NCBI RefSeq assembly: GCF_015218165.1
Contig: NZ_CP048659.1
Location: 806,001-870,000 of the forward strand
Length of the DNA: 64,000 nucleotides
Direction: 5' to 3'
DNA from: Acinetobacter piscicola
Lineage (GTDB): Bacteria; Pseudomonadota; Gammaproteobacteria; Pseudomonadales; Moraxellaceae
Of this stretch, positions 21,177 through 31,199 are shown piece by piece; within the stretch, counting starts at the first letter, position 1; each line of letters begins with the position of its first letter. The notes beneath the pieces are model-generated. The model worked only from the letters and a program-made list of their open reading frames with translations. It ran no database searches and was not told where the DNA came from. A program made the translations under genes and the position numbers.

Positions 21177-21944
21177 ATGATGAAAATTATAAATTATTTT
21201 TTATGTTTACTGATGTGTGTATTTCTTGCCGCATGTGCGAAGAAAACAGAAGAAAATAGTACACAGCCCTCAACACGTAGTGAAACAACCAGTGCAGATG
21301 CTGCTGCGACTGATGCCAATAATGATGTTGCAAGTGATGAAAAACTCGGAACCAAATGGGGCGATGAAATTGACTCCTCCGTGACCGAGGTCGATTTAAA
21401 ACGTAAGTCAGATTCTCCGATTGCAGAAACCTTAGTCCGTTATGCCGATAAACAATACCAAGGCAAACCGATTCAAGGAATCTCAATTGCAGGGGGTAAA
21501 ATTAGCCTGACGATTATTGATGATCGTGGGGAGAATATTCCTTTGTATCGCGTAGGTAGTAATTACTTTTTGGCAGGACGTGAAGGACAAAGCTATCAAC
21601 TCCATTATGAAAATAATACCAGTAAAACATTTGAGATCGTGACGAGTGTGGATGGTGTGGATGTGATTGATGGTAGTACAGCATCACGCAGTAATTCAGG
21701 TTATGTCTTACATGCCCATGATACTTTAACCATTGAAGGCTTCCGTAAAAGTGCCGACGCAGTGGCTTCATTTACATTTGGAAAACCTGAAGAATCGTAT
21801 GCAGCAAACTCGGACAATGGTTCAATTCAAAATACAGGGATCATTGGTACAGTGGTCTATGAGTTAAAAGCACCAGAGGAAGAGCAGAAACAGACCAATA
21901 AATATGCACCGCCACCGAATGCATTCCCAGCAGATCGTGATTGA
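21177..21944 (+). CDS. Hypothetical lipoprotein (intact member of a tandem pair)
   Basis: Function unknown. The 255 residues begin with a lipoprotein signal ending LAAC (Cys20). A Ser/Thr/Ala/Asp-rich flexible linker follows (about 24-58), then a compact domain of about 170 residues rich in predicted beta strands (LGTKWGDEID, VRYADKQYQG, SYQLHYENN, VTSVDGVDVIDG, IEGFRKSADAVASFTFG, NTGIIGTVVYELK). It ends with a Pro-rich tail, PPPNAFPADRD. It is the paralogue of the upstream gene broken by an amber codon; the two arose by tandem duplication. It is probably anchored in the outer membrane. Confidence 0.75.
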   Translation: MMKIINYFLCLLMCVFLAACAKKTEENSTQPSTRSETTSADAAATDANNDVASDEKLGTKWGDEIDSSVTEVDLKRKSDSPIAETLVRYADKQYQGKPIQGISIAGGKISLTIIDDRGENIPLYRVGSNYFLAGREGQSYQLHYENNTSKTFEIVTSVDGVDVIDGSTASRSNSGYVLHAHDTLTIEGFRKSADAVASFTFGKPEESYAANSDNGSIQNTGIIGTVVYELKAPEEEQKQTNKYAPPPNAFPADRD

Positions 21945-22007
21945 AAAGACACGAGAGTTAAGGTGTTTTTTAAAAGTAGAAAATACCTTTAATAAAAACA
22001 TAATGTT

Positions 22008-22203
22008 ATGAAGAAATGACCACGTTGCTTTTGGGATTATTTTTTAAATACGACAACTGTATTTGCGCATGGTCATGAAGATTCATTGAAAAATCTTATT
22101 GCAACACAAGCAACAACAGAAGAATTTCTTAGCAATTATGACGTGACTTTAGATGCATTAGAAAAAAATTGAAGGTTGGAAGATCAAACCTGATGAAAGT
22201 TAG
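22008..22203 (+). pseudogene. Decayed small gene for a secreted His-rich-start protein
   Basis: A frame from ATG 22008 meets TGA after three codons, then reads on as TTTVFAHGHEDSLKNLIATQ, which looks like the end of a signal peptide followed by a mature helix. It stops again at a 7-base A-run (22161-22167). Shifting by one base there restores KIEGWKIKPDES before TAG at 22201. At least two lesions thus separate it from a working gene of about 65 codons; the signal peptide region is also too short or scrambled. Family not recognised. Confidence 0.5.
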
Positions 22204-22225
22204 GCATGTATAAATCATATGATGC

Positions 22226-22255
22226 AAAAATGGCAAACAACAGGTTGCCATTTTT
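22226..22255. terminator. Bidirectional terminator at the 3' end of sbcC
   Basis: The stem AAAAATGGCAA / TTGCCATTTTT with an 8-nt loop reaches the last base of the sbcC stop codon. T-runs lie on both strands. Confidence 0.85.
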
Positions 22256-25200
22256 TAACTGACCACTTCAATGGTACTTGCGCCTGCACCTAAAGGCTTG
22301 ACCTGAATCTGCACTGGAATCCGTTCATGCATGTCCTGTATATGTGAAATCAGCACAACTTTACGCCCCTGATTTTGCAGTTGATCGAGTGCATTCATGA
22401 CCATATGTAGCGATGAGGCATCTAAAGTTCCGAAGCCTTCATCAATAAACAGCGATTCTATTTTCATTGAACCTGATGCCATATTGGCAATTGCAAGTGA
22501 TAGTGCAAGCGCTGTCAAGAATGACTCACCTCCTGAAAGTGAAGCCACAGAACGCGTTTCACCATCCATGTCATGGTCAATAATGGCTAGACTTAGTGAG
22601 TTGTCCAAACGTTTTAAGGTATAACGCTGCGAGAGCATCGCCAATTGCTGGTTGGCATGTTCAAGTAAAATATCCAAATTATATTGCTGTGCATAATCAC
22701 GGAATTTTTTACCTGTGGCATCGCCCATTAAGCCTGAAATTTTACCCCAACGATGTTCCTCTTGTTGTACTTCTTGGATTTGATCCGCAAATTGTTTTTG
22801 CTTCGCTACATTCTGTTGATGCAATTCGAGTTTTAGCTTGAGTTGATCTCGAACGTCCAATTGTGATTTTAAACTTTCAGCATTTTCTGCAATCAATTGC
22901 TGTAATTGAGCAAAATTAATCTCAGGTTGCATTTTTGTGTGTTCAGTCCTTTGTTCTTGCATGGTTTTAAGTGCAGAACTTGCTTCATTCAACAAGCGTT
23001 CAGCATTTTGCACTTGCTGACGGATGTGCTGTTCTTGAGCAGGGCTGATCTGTAAGAGTTCGGTCAAATCTGTCGTTTGAAAATCAGAATGATGATTCGA
23101 CCAATTTTGAATCTCAATATTCACTGCATGAGCATTGTTCTGATTCTGCTGTAATTGTGCATTGAGTTGATCAAGTTGGCTTTTTTGTTGCTCAAATTGA
23201 ACGCGCAACTGTTCAAAGCTTTGTTTGAGTTGTTGATACTGATTTTGTATTTGCAGGCGTTTTTGATCATGCTGAATGAGCCACTCATTCGGTTTTACAT
23301 CACTTAAACCTGTCATGTGCAAAATCAGTTGTTTCGCCGTTTCTGTATTTTGCAAACCTTTGATTTTGATTTCATCCAATGCTTGTTTCGCATCCGTTAC
23401 TTGCTTCGAAATATGTTCAATATTTAAAGTCAACGCATGCAATTTTTGTTTAAATTGATCAAAATCTTTCAGCAGTTTTTCAGCTTGTTCTAAATTTTTT
23501 AAGCGTTGATTGAGTTGATTAGAAATCTGTTGTGCTGTCTTCGTACTGTGTTGTTGCCATGTATGTTTTTCAGCATCGGATAATGCGCTGACAATATGCT
23601 GAACCTGCTGTTGTAGTTGAGTTGCTTTATCTAATAAATTTTCAGCGTGTTGGATATTTTGATTGAGCTGTTGCTGAGTTTTAATACTTTGAACCCATTG
23701 ATTCGATTGCGTTTCAATCTGCTGAATATCGGCCTGATATTGTTCAAAAAGTTGTTTGATTTGAGCAGAAATTTCAACTTGAGATTGAGTTAAATTCAAT
23801 TTGATTTTAATAGCATCAACTTGTGCAAGTAGCGTATTTTGAGCAACAGCAACTTTATTAGCATTACTTTGAATAGATGAATGGAGTTGTTCTCGTTCCG
23901 TTTTAAATTTGGTGAATACTTGCTGAGAATTTTGCCAAATTTTAAACACTTCTTGTTCTTTGATAATGGCTTGCTGTTCTTGTTGCTGTTGCAGTTCGAA
24001 TAAGGTTTTAGATACAGCAGCATCATCCACTTTATAAGGGTGTGAGGTACTACCACAAACTAAGCAAGGTTCACCATCTTGCAACTCAGCACGTAAATGT
24101 TCAATATTTTCAGCATGCAGTAAGCGTTGCTGTTGCAAAATCTCCTGTAATTTTTGACGTTCGGTTTTTGCAGCTTGAAAGTCTTGCTCAGCTTGTAATG
24201 CTTCTTTTTCAGATTGCTCAAGTTGAGTTGATGCAGTTTGCAATTGATCATTCAAGCATTGCGATTCAGTTTTTAATTCAAAAAAATGCGTTAATTTTTG
24301 CTGAATTAAATCCAGTTGATTACGTTGCTGAATTTTTTGCTCACGTTGCTGGCGAGCTTGCTCAATTTGAAGTTCTAATTGCTCAATCGTTCCGTTTTGT
24401 TCAATGGTTTGCTTATGCTGAGTTTTTTGAGCAGATAATTGCTGTTCAGCTTGTGTTAAATTTCCGAACTGATTTTCAATATTTTGATATTGCTGAATAA
24501 ATTGATTGAGTTGTTGTAGATGCGCATTTAACCCCTGATCTAAACTCGAAAATTTTTGTGTTTCAGCAAGGTTTTTATTCACTAAACTTTGCTGTTCAGT
24601 AATCTGCTGAATCTGTCGTTCAAGGTTTTTTTTCTGTTCAAATAAAGGTTGCTGATTACTTTCTAATTCATTCAGTTTCGTTTGAGTTTTCTTAAATTCA
24701 ACTCCGATTCGATCACGCTCAGTATTACAATGACGGACTTGATTGATGGATTCAAAATGAACACTTTCAAAATTTTGTGATTCATTTAATGCGGTTTCAG
24801 CCTGAACAAACGCAGTTTTTTGTGTATCAAACCGATTTTTTAACTCACTAAATAAATGCTGTTGCTTTTGAATTTTTGGTGCAAGTTGTTGTTCAGCTTT
24901 GAGTAATTGTTGCTGTTGAAATACGGTTGAGCGAATTTCAGAAAAGATTTCTAAACGATGCAAACGCTCACGTTCAGGTGCTAAATCTTGTTGTGCTTTG
25001 AGTTGTGTATCAACAAACTGTTGCTTAACCAAAATTTCACTTTCAAGTTGTTGCTTGCGTTCAAACCATTGTTGTTGGGTCGTGAGTTGCGTTTTTTCAG
25101 CCTCAAATTTTTTATATTCAGCTTCAACTTGTTGATATTGATTTGATAATTCAGCCACTTCATCATCAGATAAAATTTCAATATGACCCAGTAAATTTTC

Positions 25201-25851
25201 AAGTTCTTTGCGTTTGACTGCAACAGCTTTGGTGCGCTCAAAAGCCAATTGACCAATTTTGCCAAAGATTGAAGAATTAGTTAAATATTCAAGTAATTCA
25301 CCACGTTCATTATCACGGGCTTTTAAAAATGCGGTGACTTCTGATTGTGCGAGTAAGACGGCACGGGTGAATTGTTCAAAGCTCAATTGTGTGATTTTGA
25401 AAATACTTGCATCAACCGCTTTGGCTTTGTCTGCAACGACCACACCATCGGTTATACATTTTAGATAACGTTGTACGCTTTGCAGTTTTCCATCTGCTTT
25501 TTCACGTGAACGTTTCAGTTCCCAACGGGCAAGATAATGTTTTTGATCCTGAGCGACAAAGGTCAGTTCAGCAAAACCATGCGCCGTGCCACGTCGTAAT
25601 ACGGTTAGAGGAGAATTGGTTAAAAGTTCTGTGCCATCAACATCTTGCAACTTACCATCACTGTCTTTTAAACGTGGAATTTTATTAAATAGCGCAAGGC
25701 ACATGGCATCTAAAATGGTCGATTTACCAGCACCTGTTTTCCCGACGATTGCTACTAAGCCTGCGGAAGCTAAAGGTTCGGATTCAAAATCAATAAAATG
25801 CTCACCTGCAAGAGATGCCAAATTTTTTATACGAATAGATAAAATTTTCAT
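22255..25851 (-). CDS. sbcC: Exonuclease subunit SbcC (Rad50-like)
   Basis: SbcC is the SMC-like ATPase subunit of the SbcCD (Mre11-Rad50) nuclease, which cuts hairpins and processes protein-blocked DNA ends. The 1198 residues show Walker A GKTGAGKST (37-45) and two long Gln/Glu-rich coiled coils (about 180-580 and 620-1020) around a zinc hook CLVC near residue 597. The C-terminal ATPase half carries the signature LSGGESFLTALALSLAIAN and Walker B LFIDEGFGTLD (about 1090-1140). The start lies 9 bp from the sbcD stop, so they form an operon. Confidence 0.95.
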   Translation of the reverse strand: MKILSIRIKNLASLAGEHFIDFESEPLASAGLVAIVGKTGAGKSTILDAMCLALFNKIPRLKDSDGKLQDVDGTELLTNSPLTVLRRGTAHGFAELTFVAQDQKHYLARWELKRSREKADGKLQSVQRYLKCITDGVVVADKAKAVDASIFKITQLSFEQFTRAVLLAQSEVTAFLKARDNERGELLEYLTNSSIFGKIGQLAFERTKAVAVKRKELENLLGHIEILSDDEVAELSNQYQQVEAEYKKFEAEKTQLTTQQQWFERKQQLESEILVKQQFVDTQLKAQQDLAPERERLHRLEIFSEIRSTVFQQQQLLKAEQQLAPKIQKQQHLFSELKNRFDTQKTAFVQAETALNESQNFESVHFESINQVRHCNTERDRIGVEFKKTQTKLNELESNQQPLFEQKKNLERQIQQITEQQSLVNKNLAETQKFSSLDQGLNAHLQQLNQFIQQYQNIENQFGNLTQAEQQLSAQKTQHKQTIEQNGTIEQLELQIEQARQQREQKIQQRNQLDLIQQKLTHFFELKTESQCLNDQLQTASTQLEQSEKEALQAEQDFQAAKTERQKLQEILQQQRLLHAENIEHLRAELQDGEPCLVCGSTSHPYKVDDAAVSKTLFELQQQQEQQAIIKEQEVFKIWQNSQQVFTKFKTEREQLHSSIQSNANKVAVAQNTLLAQVDAIKIKLNLTQSQVEISAQIKQLFEQYQADIQQIETQSNQWVQSIKTQQQLNQNIQHAENLLDKATQLQQQVQHIVSALSDAEKHTWQQHSTKTAQQISNQLNQRLKNLEQAEKLLKDFDQFKQKLHALTLNIEHISKQVTDAKQALDEIKIKGLQNTETAKQLILHMTGLSDVKPNEWLIQHDQKRLQIQNQYQQLKQSFEQLRVQFEQQKSQLDQLNAQLQQNQNNAHAVNIEIQNWSNHHSDFQTTDLTELLQISPAQEQHIRQQVQNAERLLNEASSALKTMQEQRTEHTKMQPEINFAQLQQLIAENAESLKSQLDVRDQLKLKLELHQQNVAKQKQFADQIQEVQQEEHRWGKISGLMGDATGKKFRDYAQQYNLDILLEHANQQLAMLSQRYTLKRLDNSLSLAIIDHDMDGETRSVASLSGGESFLTALALSLAIANMASGSMKIESLFIDEGFGTLDASSLHMVMNALDQLQNQGRKVVLISHIQDMHERIPVQIQVKPLGAGASTIEVVS

Positions 25852-25860
25852 GGCAAATCC

Positions 25861-27126
25861 TTAACCTTCATGCTCATTTTCAAGTGATTTTTCGGCTTCT
25901 TGTACCAAGCTTAGAAAGTCTTTTAGCACAGCATCATCAGTGGCATAACCTTGCTTTTGCCAAATTTGTTCAAAGAGTTTTTTTGGCGTTGGTGGTGCTA
26001 AACTAATTTGAGATTGTTCATTGCCCGATTTTTCAGAAGCTAAATATTGACGTGAAATCCGCACCAAACGATAACGACCTTTGGGTAAAGCATCTTCAAA
26101 TTGTTGTCTTAAATTTGGTTGTGGTGGAATATCTGTTGAATATTGGATATCTATATATGGACGATGGTCAATATTGTCAATTTCACCACTAGGTAAAGCT
26201 TTTAATTTTTCCAAAACAATTGGTAATGGATCTGAAAACTTATATAAATCAACTTTACGAGGAATTAAAACAGTTTCATATTTAAAACGTGTTTCATCCG
26301 TTTTTGTTGGATCAATCATCACTTCAACGATTTGATGTTTATAGTTGATTTCACTAAATGAAAGCGGAATCGGAGAGCCACTATAACGGATATTTTCCTG
26401 ACCGACTTTTTGCGGTTTATGCAAATGCCCAAGCGCAACATAGTCGATCACATCATCAAACAGGGCAGTGGAAAGTGCCTCTTCATTGCCAATAATAATT
26501 GGGCGTTCTGAGTCCGACGTTTCGCCACCTTGCATGTGTGCATGTGACATCAAAATCAAGGCTTGATCAGCTGTTTTTCGTTTGATTGCTTCGGCAATAA
26601 TCTGTTGATGTAAATAAGTAATTGCGTTTTGGTTGTTGGTGGTTTGCTCATTGAAACCTGTAATTTCAGCAGGACGTAAAAAGGGTAGAGCTAAGCACCA
26701 AGCAACAATTTTTTTATTTTCATCATTTTTTGTATCATAAATAGGAATAAGTAAACGGTCTAAATTAATTGAACCTTCATTATTTTTGTGGATCACACCG
26801 ACAGTTTTAGCATTGTATTTTTCAAGTAAAGGTTCAACTTGTTCAATGCGATATCCCGAATCATGATTCCCTGCAATCATCAAGGTTTGCATGTGTGGGG
26901 CGAGGTCATGTGCATCGGCGAGGAATTGATAAAGTTGTTTTTGTGCAGCAGATGCGGGGTTGATGACATCGAAAATATCACCTGCAATGAGTAAAGCATG
27001 CGGTTGTTTTTCTTTGATTTGCTCAAGTAACCATGCCAAAAATTGCTCATGTTCATAGTGACGGGAATGGTTATAGAAAAATTGTCCCAAATGCCAGTCG
27101 GAAGTATGAAGAAAGCGTACAGTCAT
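25861..27126 (-). CDS. sbcD: Exonuclease subunit SbcD (Mre11-like)
   Basis: SbcD is the metallophosphoesterase nuclease subunit that pairs with SbcC. The 421 residues carry all metal motifs: SDWHLGQ (D-x-H), AGDIFD (GD), GNHDSG (GNHD), SHAHMQGGE and GHLHKPQ. It is the first gene of the sbcD-sbcC operon. The protein is probably active only in complex with SbcC. Confidence 0.95.
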   Translation of the reverse strand: MTVRFLHTSDWHLGQFFYNHSRHYEHEQFLAWLLEQIKEKQPHALLIAGDIFDVINPASAAQKQLYQFLADAHDLAPHMQTLMIAGNHDSGYRIEQVEPLLEKYNAKTVGVIHKNNEGSINLDRLLIPIYDTKNDENKKIVAWCLALPFLRPAEITGFNEQTTNNQNAITYLHQQIIAEAIKRKTADQALILMSHAHMQGGETSDSERPIIIGNEEALSTALFDDVIDYVALGHLHKPQKVGQENIRYSGSPIPLSFSEINYKHQIVEVMIDPTKTDETRFKYETVLIPRKVDLYKFSDPLPIVLEKLKALPSGEIDNIDHRPYIDIQYSTDIPPQPNLRQQFEDALPKGRYRLVRISRQYLASEKSGNEQSQISLAPPTPKKLFEQIWQKQGYATDDAVLKDFLSLVQEAEKSLENEHEG

Positions 27127-27314
27127 GTGAATTCAAGTGTTTGAAATGCTATATATAATTTAGCATGTTTTCTATGAGTCGAGTTTGCCAATATTTTATA
27201 TGCCACAGCTTTGATCGTTTAAATTAAAGATTTTAAATTGATCCTACATTTGGATTGATTTGTACCCATCCAAAAAAAAAGTTTAAGTTCTAAATGCATT
27301 TTATACTCTAATGA

Positions 27315-28091
27315 TTACTTTTCAGTGTGATTTTCCCTCGGATATTCCAAAATGCGTGGAAAATGAAAATCAAAATTGTCCAAAGCATATTTGTATAACT
27401 GCGCAGGGCGTTTGCCTGCAATTTTGGATTGATCTGTTTCTTCAACCGCACCCGCTTCAATCATACGACGTCTAAAGGATTTTTTCTCCAAACTTTGCCC
27501 TAAAATGATTTCATAAATCTGCTGTAATTCAGTCAGGGTAAAGAGTTCAGGCATTAAACTCGCAGGCAGTGCTGTATAACGAGCTTTACTGCTTAGACGC
27601 TCTACCGCCAAATCCAAAAGCTGTAAATGATCAAAGGCTAAATCCAATTTTTTAGCATCGGCAATAGAAAACCATTCACTATACTCGGTTTGCTTTTGCT
27701 CGGTCTGTTCATTGGCAACGCGTTGAAAGGCTTTAAAATCAATCAGCGCAAAATACAAAGATGTCACTGCCCACCCCCGTGGGTCACGTGTAGCATTGCC
27801 AACAGTCGCGACTTGTTCCAAATGTGGTGACTGAAGTCCTGTTTTTTCCACCAATTTACGATGAGCAGAAGCCATCAAATCGGTATCTTTCGACAAATCG
27901 ACAAAACCACCCGGCAAAGCCCATTGATCTTTTTGAGGAAAGTTAGAACGTTTGATCAGCAACACTTGCAGTTGACCTGCATCAACAGAAAAAATTGCCA
28001 TATCCACCGTGAACAAAGGTGCATCAAAGTCTTTTTTATTATAGTTGGATAAAAATTCCTGTTCAGATGTAAATGTCACGGTCTGGCTCAC
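27315..28091 (-). CDS. nrtR: NrtR-like Nudix-winged helix regulator of NAD metabolism
   Basis: It has an N-terminal Nudix-like domain (sensor for ADP-ribose or a related NAD-derived ligand in the NrtR family) followed by a C-terminal winged helix (FTLTELQQIYEIILGQSLEKKSFRRRM...). The Nudix box is degenerate: GGFVDLSKDTDL then RKLVEKTG, where the catalytic REXXEE has lost key Glu residues. This favours a sensor over a hydrolase. Its location next to nadV and prs supports a role as repressor of nicotinamide salvage. The start is uncertain: a GTG at 28091 (259 residues) is preferred, and a TTG at 28175 would add 28 residues. Confidence 0.78.
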   Translation of the reverse strand: MSQTVTFTSEQEFLSNYNKKDFDAPLFTVDMAIFSVDAGQLQVLLIKRSNFPQKDQWALPGGFVDLSKDTDLMASAHRKLVEKTGLQSPHLEQVATVGNATRDPRGWAVTSLYFALIDFKAFQRVANEQTEQKQTEYSEWFSIADAKKLDLAFDHLQLLDLAVERLSSKARYTALPASLMPELFTLTELQQIYEIILGQSLEKKSFRRRMIEAGAVEETDQSKIAGKRPAQLYKYALDNFDFHFPRILEYPRENHTEK

Positions 28092-28224
28092 TTTATTTTC
28101 AACGTGGATGAGTATTCGGATTATTACAGGGTAGGGGGATATTCGCCAAGCACTTTCCAACTTGTTTGTTTGCAACCGAGTCTTTATGATGTCGATTCAT
28201 CGCTAAATTCAATAAGAACAGACA

Positions 28225-28692
28225 ATGAGCACTAAAACGTTATTTATCTCAGTATTATGTTGCGTTTCGACTTTAACCTTTGCAGATAAAACCATTCAAC
28301 CTGTGATCAATGGTAAAACATATCATTCATTTGATTTGAATCTAAAAACACTACCAAAGCCCATAAAAGTGATTAAAGGTGAGCCAGATGAATGTAATGG
28401 TGGAAAATTTCCAGATGAATATGATTTTGGATCATTTACGGTCAATGGCTACAATCGAATTCAAACCGTCCACATGCTTAAAAATAATGCGGTGATTTTC
28501 TATGGTAAAAAAATAGATGGCTCGATGACCAAAGCCAATTTTCAAAAAATCTTTAAAGGCAAGATTGATTTGGATGAAGAAAATCCCAATCGTTTCAGTG
28601 CTTCATCAGAACAAGACGAATATAAATCAATTACATTTTATTTTAAAAATAATCATCTAGACCATTATGAATTGTGGGTAGATGATTGCTAA
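28225..28692 (+). CDS. Hypothetical secreted protein
   Basis: Function not recognised. The 155 residues begin with a signal peptide (MSTKTLFISVLCCVSTLTFA, cleavage before DKT). The mature part is hydrophilic, with one Cys near residue 57 and one as the last residue (WVDDC), which could form a disulfide. It sits between the divergent nrtR and the convergent nadV and is not obviously part of NAD salvage. Confidence 0.6.
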   Translation: MSTKTLFISVLCCVSTLTFADKTIQPVINGKTYHSFDLNLKTLPKPIKVIKGEPDECNGGKFPDEYDFGSFTVNGYNRIQTVHMLKNNAVIFYGKKIDGSMTKANFQKIFKGKIDLDEENPNRFSASSEQDEYKSITFYFKNNHLDHYELWVDDC

Positions 28693-28711
28693 AATTTCTT
28701 ATGGATAAATT

Positions 28712-28748
28712 TGCTCTCCTTGAAACCAATTTTGTTACAAGGAGAGCA
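28712..28748. terminator. Hairpin between convergent genes (nadV end)
   Basis: An 11-bp stem, TGCTCTCCTTG / CAAGGAGAGCA, with a 15-nt loop lies in the 65-bp gap between the hypothetical gene and the nadV stop. The stem is strong but T-runs are weak. Confidence 0.65.
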
Positions 28749-28757
28749 TTCGCATAT

Positions 28758-30254
28758 TTATAAGTTTGAAGCTAATCTAGCTCGAATCTCATCCAAGCGA
28801 CATTCACGAATCAACTGACCATTTTCAAACACTGTTTTTAACTCGCCTTGTTGCTCTTGTTCGGCAGATTGCTGATCAAATAACTCAAAATCATTTGCTG
28901 ATTTTTCAACACGCAGTAAACCTTTTGCCGATTTTTTAATCCCTGAGTCAGTGATCGGGTCTTTAAACAACTCCCGAGCAACGCCATTGACCTGTCCCCA
29001 AGTGGCTTTGACAGCAAAACCAAAAGTATCACGAGTCATGTAATTATAAGTATAACTCCCAATCCCAAACACCACGTTATTCGATGCAAAGCCTTTGGCT
29101 TCCAATTGTTGAAGAATGTTTGAAGCACGTTCTAAAGTAATCGAATCACCATAGATTAAACCGACACGTTCATTTAAAACTTTATAGCCTTTATCTGTTG
29201 TTGTACCACCAAAGATTTCCCATAAGCATTCCACAGCGCCTTTATACGCAGGGCTATCGATTTTTGCATCAGGGTCACCACACAAAATTTTAACAGGGTC
29301 GCCTGAGTCAGGACGGAACACCAGTTTTGCTAAACCCATTGCATTTGGTTGGCGAGCAAGAATTTCAGCTTTTAACTCCACCGTAAACTCAGTGATCACT
29401 CGCCAAAAATCCCAAGTATCCGACACAATACTGACCACACCAGAAGGATACAGTTCAGTGATTAACCGACGAAACGTTTCAATTTCATTGTCCTCACTGC
29501 CCATACACATCACGCTGTGTTCGGTTGCAGGAACAGAAACACCAATAACACCGTCAGCATTGTAATATTCCTCAGCATAATCAATCGCAGACACCGCATC
29601 TGTCCCGATAAAACTGGTGAGGTGCCCTACACCTGACTGGGTTGCATCATAAATACCACTCATACCTCGGCTACTAAAATCATGTCCTTGAATTGCAACA
29701 AAGTCCAAAGGCGCGCCAGTTTTAATTGCATATTCAGTCAATAAACGCTTATATTCAAAAGCAATCGTCGCTGTGGTACAACTTTTCCAAAGCTCAGCAC
29801 TTAACACCGTTTCCAAATAATTGGTGAGCCAAAAAAATTCAGGTAAAGTATTGATAATGGTCAATACAGGTATACGTATATTGACACGACTGCCTTCATC
29901 TAAGGCTTTGATACGAATAGGTAAATAGCCTAGATCGTGTAAAGCTTCAATGTGATCGACAGGCACTGCGCCATCACCTAAGGCATTGTCCATGCGGCGT
30001 TTATAAGTGCTAACCACTTTATTCTTATCTTGCTGAAAAAAGCCTTCATTCCATGTTTCAATCAAAAAGTGTTTAATAAAACCCTGTAAACCAAAGAATA
30101 CAATCTTGTCATCAAAATCAGGCAACATTTTTGCCAATTTAGCCGAGCGTGGTGTGAAATTGGCATAGACATATTCAGTGCCAATAGGGTATTGGCGTCT
30201 GTGGTCTGCTTTATAAAAGTCGATGGCATTGAGTGGATTTAATTTTAAGCTCAT
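28758..30254 (-). CDS. nadV: Nicotinamide phosphoribosyltransferase NadV
   Basis: NadV condenses nicotinamide with PRPP to give NMN, a one-step salvage route to NAD. The 498 residues match the NAMPT/NadV family. Visible blocks include YKADHRRQYPIGTEYVYANF at the N-terminus, IQGHDFSSRGMSG, SFIGTDAVSAIDYA, the PATEHSVMCMG segment with the expected catalytic His, and LVFRPDSGDP near the PRPP site. It is 43 bp downstream of prs, whose product makes its co-substrate, and is part of the unit with operator-like repeats upstream of prs. Confidence 0.94.
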   Translation of the reverse strand: MSLKLNPLNAIDFYKADHRRQYPIGTEYVYANFTPRSAKLAKMLPDFDDKIVFFGLQGFIKHFLIETWNEGFFQQDKNKVVSTYKRRMDNALGDGAVPVDHIEALHDLGYLPIRIKALDEGSRVNIRIPVLTIINTLPEFFWLTNYLETVLSAELWKSCTTATIAFEYKRLLTEYAIKTGAPLDFVAIQGHDFSSRGMSGIYDATQSGVGHLTSFIGTDAVSAIDYAEEYYNADGVIGVSVPATEHSVMCMGSEDNEIETFRRLITELYPSGVVSIVSDTWDFWRVITEFTVELKAEILARQPNAMGLAKLVFRPDSGDPVKILCGDPDAKIDSPAYKGAVECLWEIFGGTTTDKGYKVLNERVGLIYGDSITLERASNILQQLEAKGFASNNVVFGIGSYTYNYMTRDTFGFAVKATWGQVNGVARELFKDPITDSGIKKSAKGLLRVEKSANDFELFDQQSAEQEQQGELKTVFENGQLIRECRLDEIRARLASNL

Positions 30255-30297
30255 TTTTATTTTCCTAAGTTAATCATATCTTTATTTAGGTAATCGT

Positions 30298-31185
30298 TTA
30301 GTCATTGCTGTCAAAATGAATCACTGATAGTTTTTCATTGGCGATTTGAGGGAAACTGTCTGTTGTAAAAATCCGATCAACTTTTCCATCAAATACAGCC
30401 AAACCTTTACTGAAAATGCCATGTGTGACATAGAGCACCACATGTTCGCAGTTTAACTTTTTCAATTCTTCGGCAATACCAATAAAGGTTGCACCACCAT
30501 CACAGATGTCATCTGTAATGACTGCTGTTTTGCCTGATAAATCAGTCGTATGCACATGTGAGTTTTGAATTTTACCTGTGACTGGATCACGGTTTTTTTC
30601 GCAATAGACAATCTCAATATCGCTTGCTCGATGAGCATTGATTACATCCGCAATGCCTTGAGTACGCTGTTTTGCACCTGCGTCAGGGCAAATCAATACT
30701 GTATCTTGAGCTGTTAAAATATCTGTTAAGGCTTGGCTTTTTAAAATAATTTCACTAGGTTGAACATTAATCACTTTATTAAATAATGTGTTTTCGCCCA
30801 ATAATTTTTCAGATACCACACTATGCACATCCCAAACTTTGATGGAATGACGTTGCTTTGGAAATTGCTCAGTATTGATATTCAAAAGTTTGGTCATAAT
30901 GTCGAGTGAAAATGCCTGACCTGTTGCACAAATACGATCTTGACGTGCATAAGGAAAATACGGAATTTCCAAATTGATTGTTAAACCTTGATTCATCAAT
31001 ACATTTTCAATCAACAAATAATCCATCAAATCCTGACTATTCTTGATTTTGGCTTGAATATAAACCTGACCTTGACGTTGCGTGAGTTCATCTGCTTCGA
31101 ACTGTACGTGACGTTCTCCGCCTGAAAATTGTCTGGTCTTCACAGCAATTATTTTGTTATTTGAATCTTTAATTTGAATAGACAT
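30298..31185 (-). CDS. prs: Ribose-phosphate pyrophosphokinase (nadV-linked Prs)
   Basis: It makes PRPP from ribose-5-phosphate and ATP. At 295 residues it is shorter than housekeeping PrsA (about 315). It keeps the PRPP-binding loop VITDDICDGGATF, the ATP-binding FPYARQDR-like segment, and the CPDAGAKQRTQG flexible-loop region. The linkage to nadV and nrtR indicates a dedicated copy supplying PRPP to nicotinamide salvage rather than the general prs. Confidence 0.88.
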   Translation of the reverse strand: MSIQIKDSNNKIIAVKTRQFSGGERHVQFEADELTQRQGQVYIQAKIKNSQDLMDYLLIENVLMNQGLTINLEIPYFPYARQDRICATGQAFSLDIMTKLLNINTEQFPKQRHSIKVWDVHSVVSEKLLGENTLFNKVINVQPSEIILKSQALTDILTAQDTVLICPDAGAKQRTQGIADVINAHRASDIEIVYCEKNRDPVTGKIQNSHVHTTDLSGKTAVITDDICDGGATFIGIAEELKKLNCEHVVLYVTHGIFSKGLAVFDGKVDRIFTTDSFPQIANEKLSVIHFDSND

Positions 31186-31199
31186 CTTTACATCTCTAT

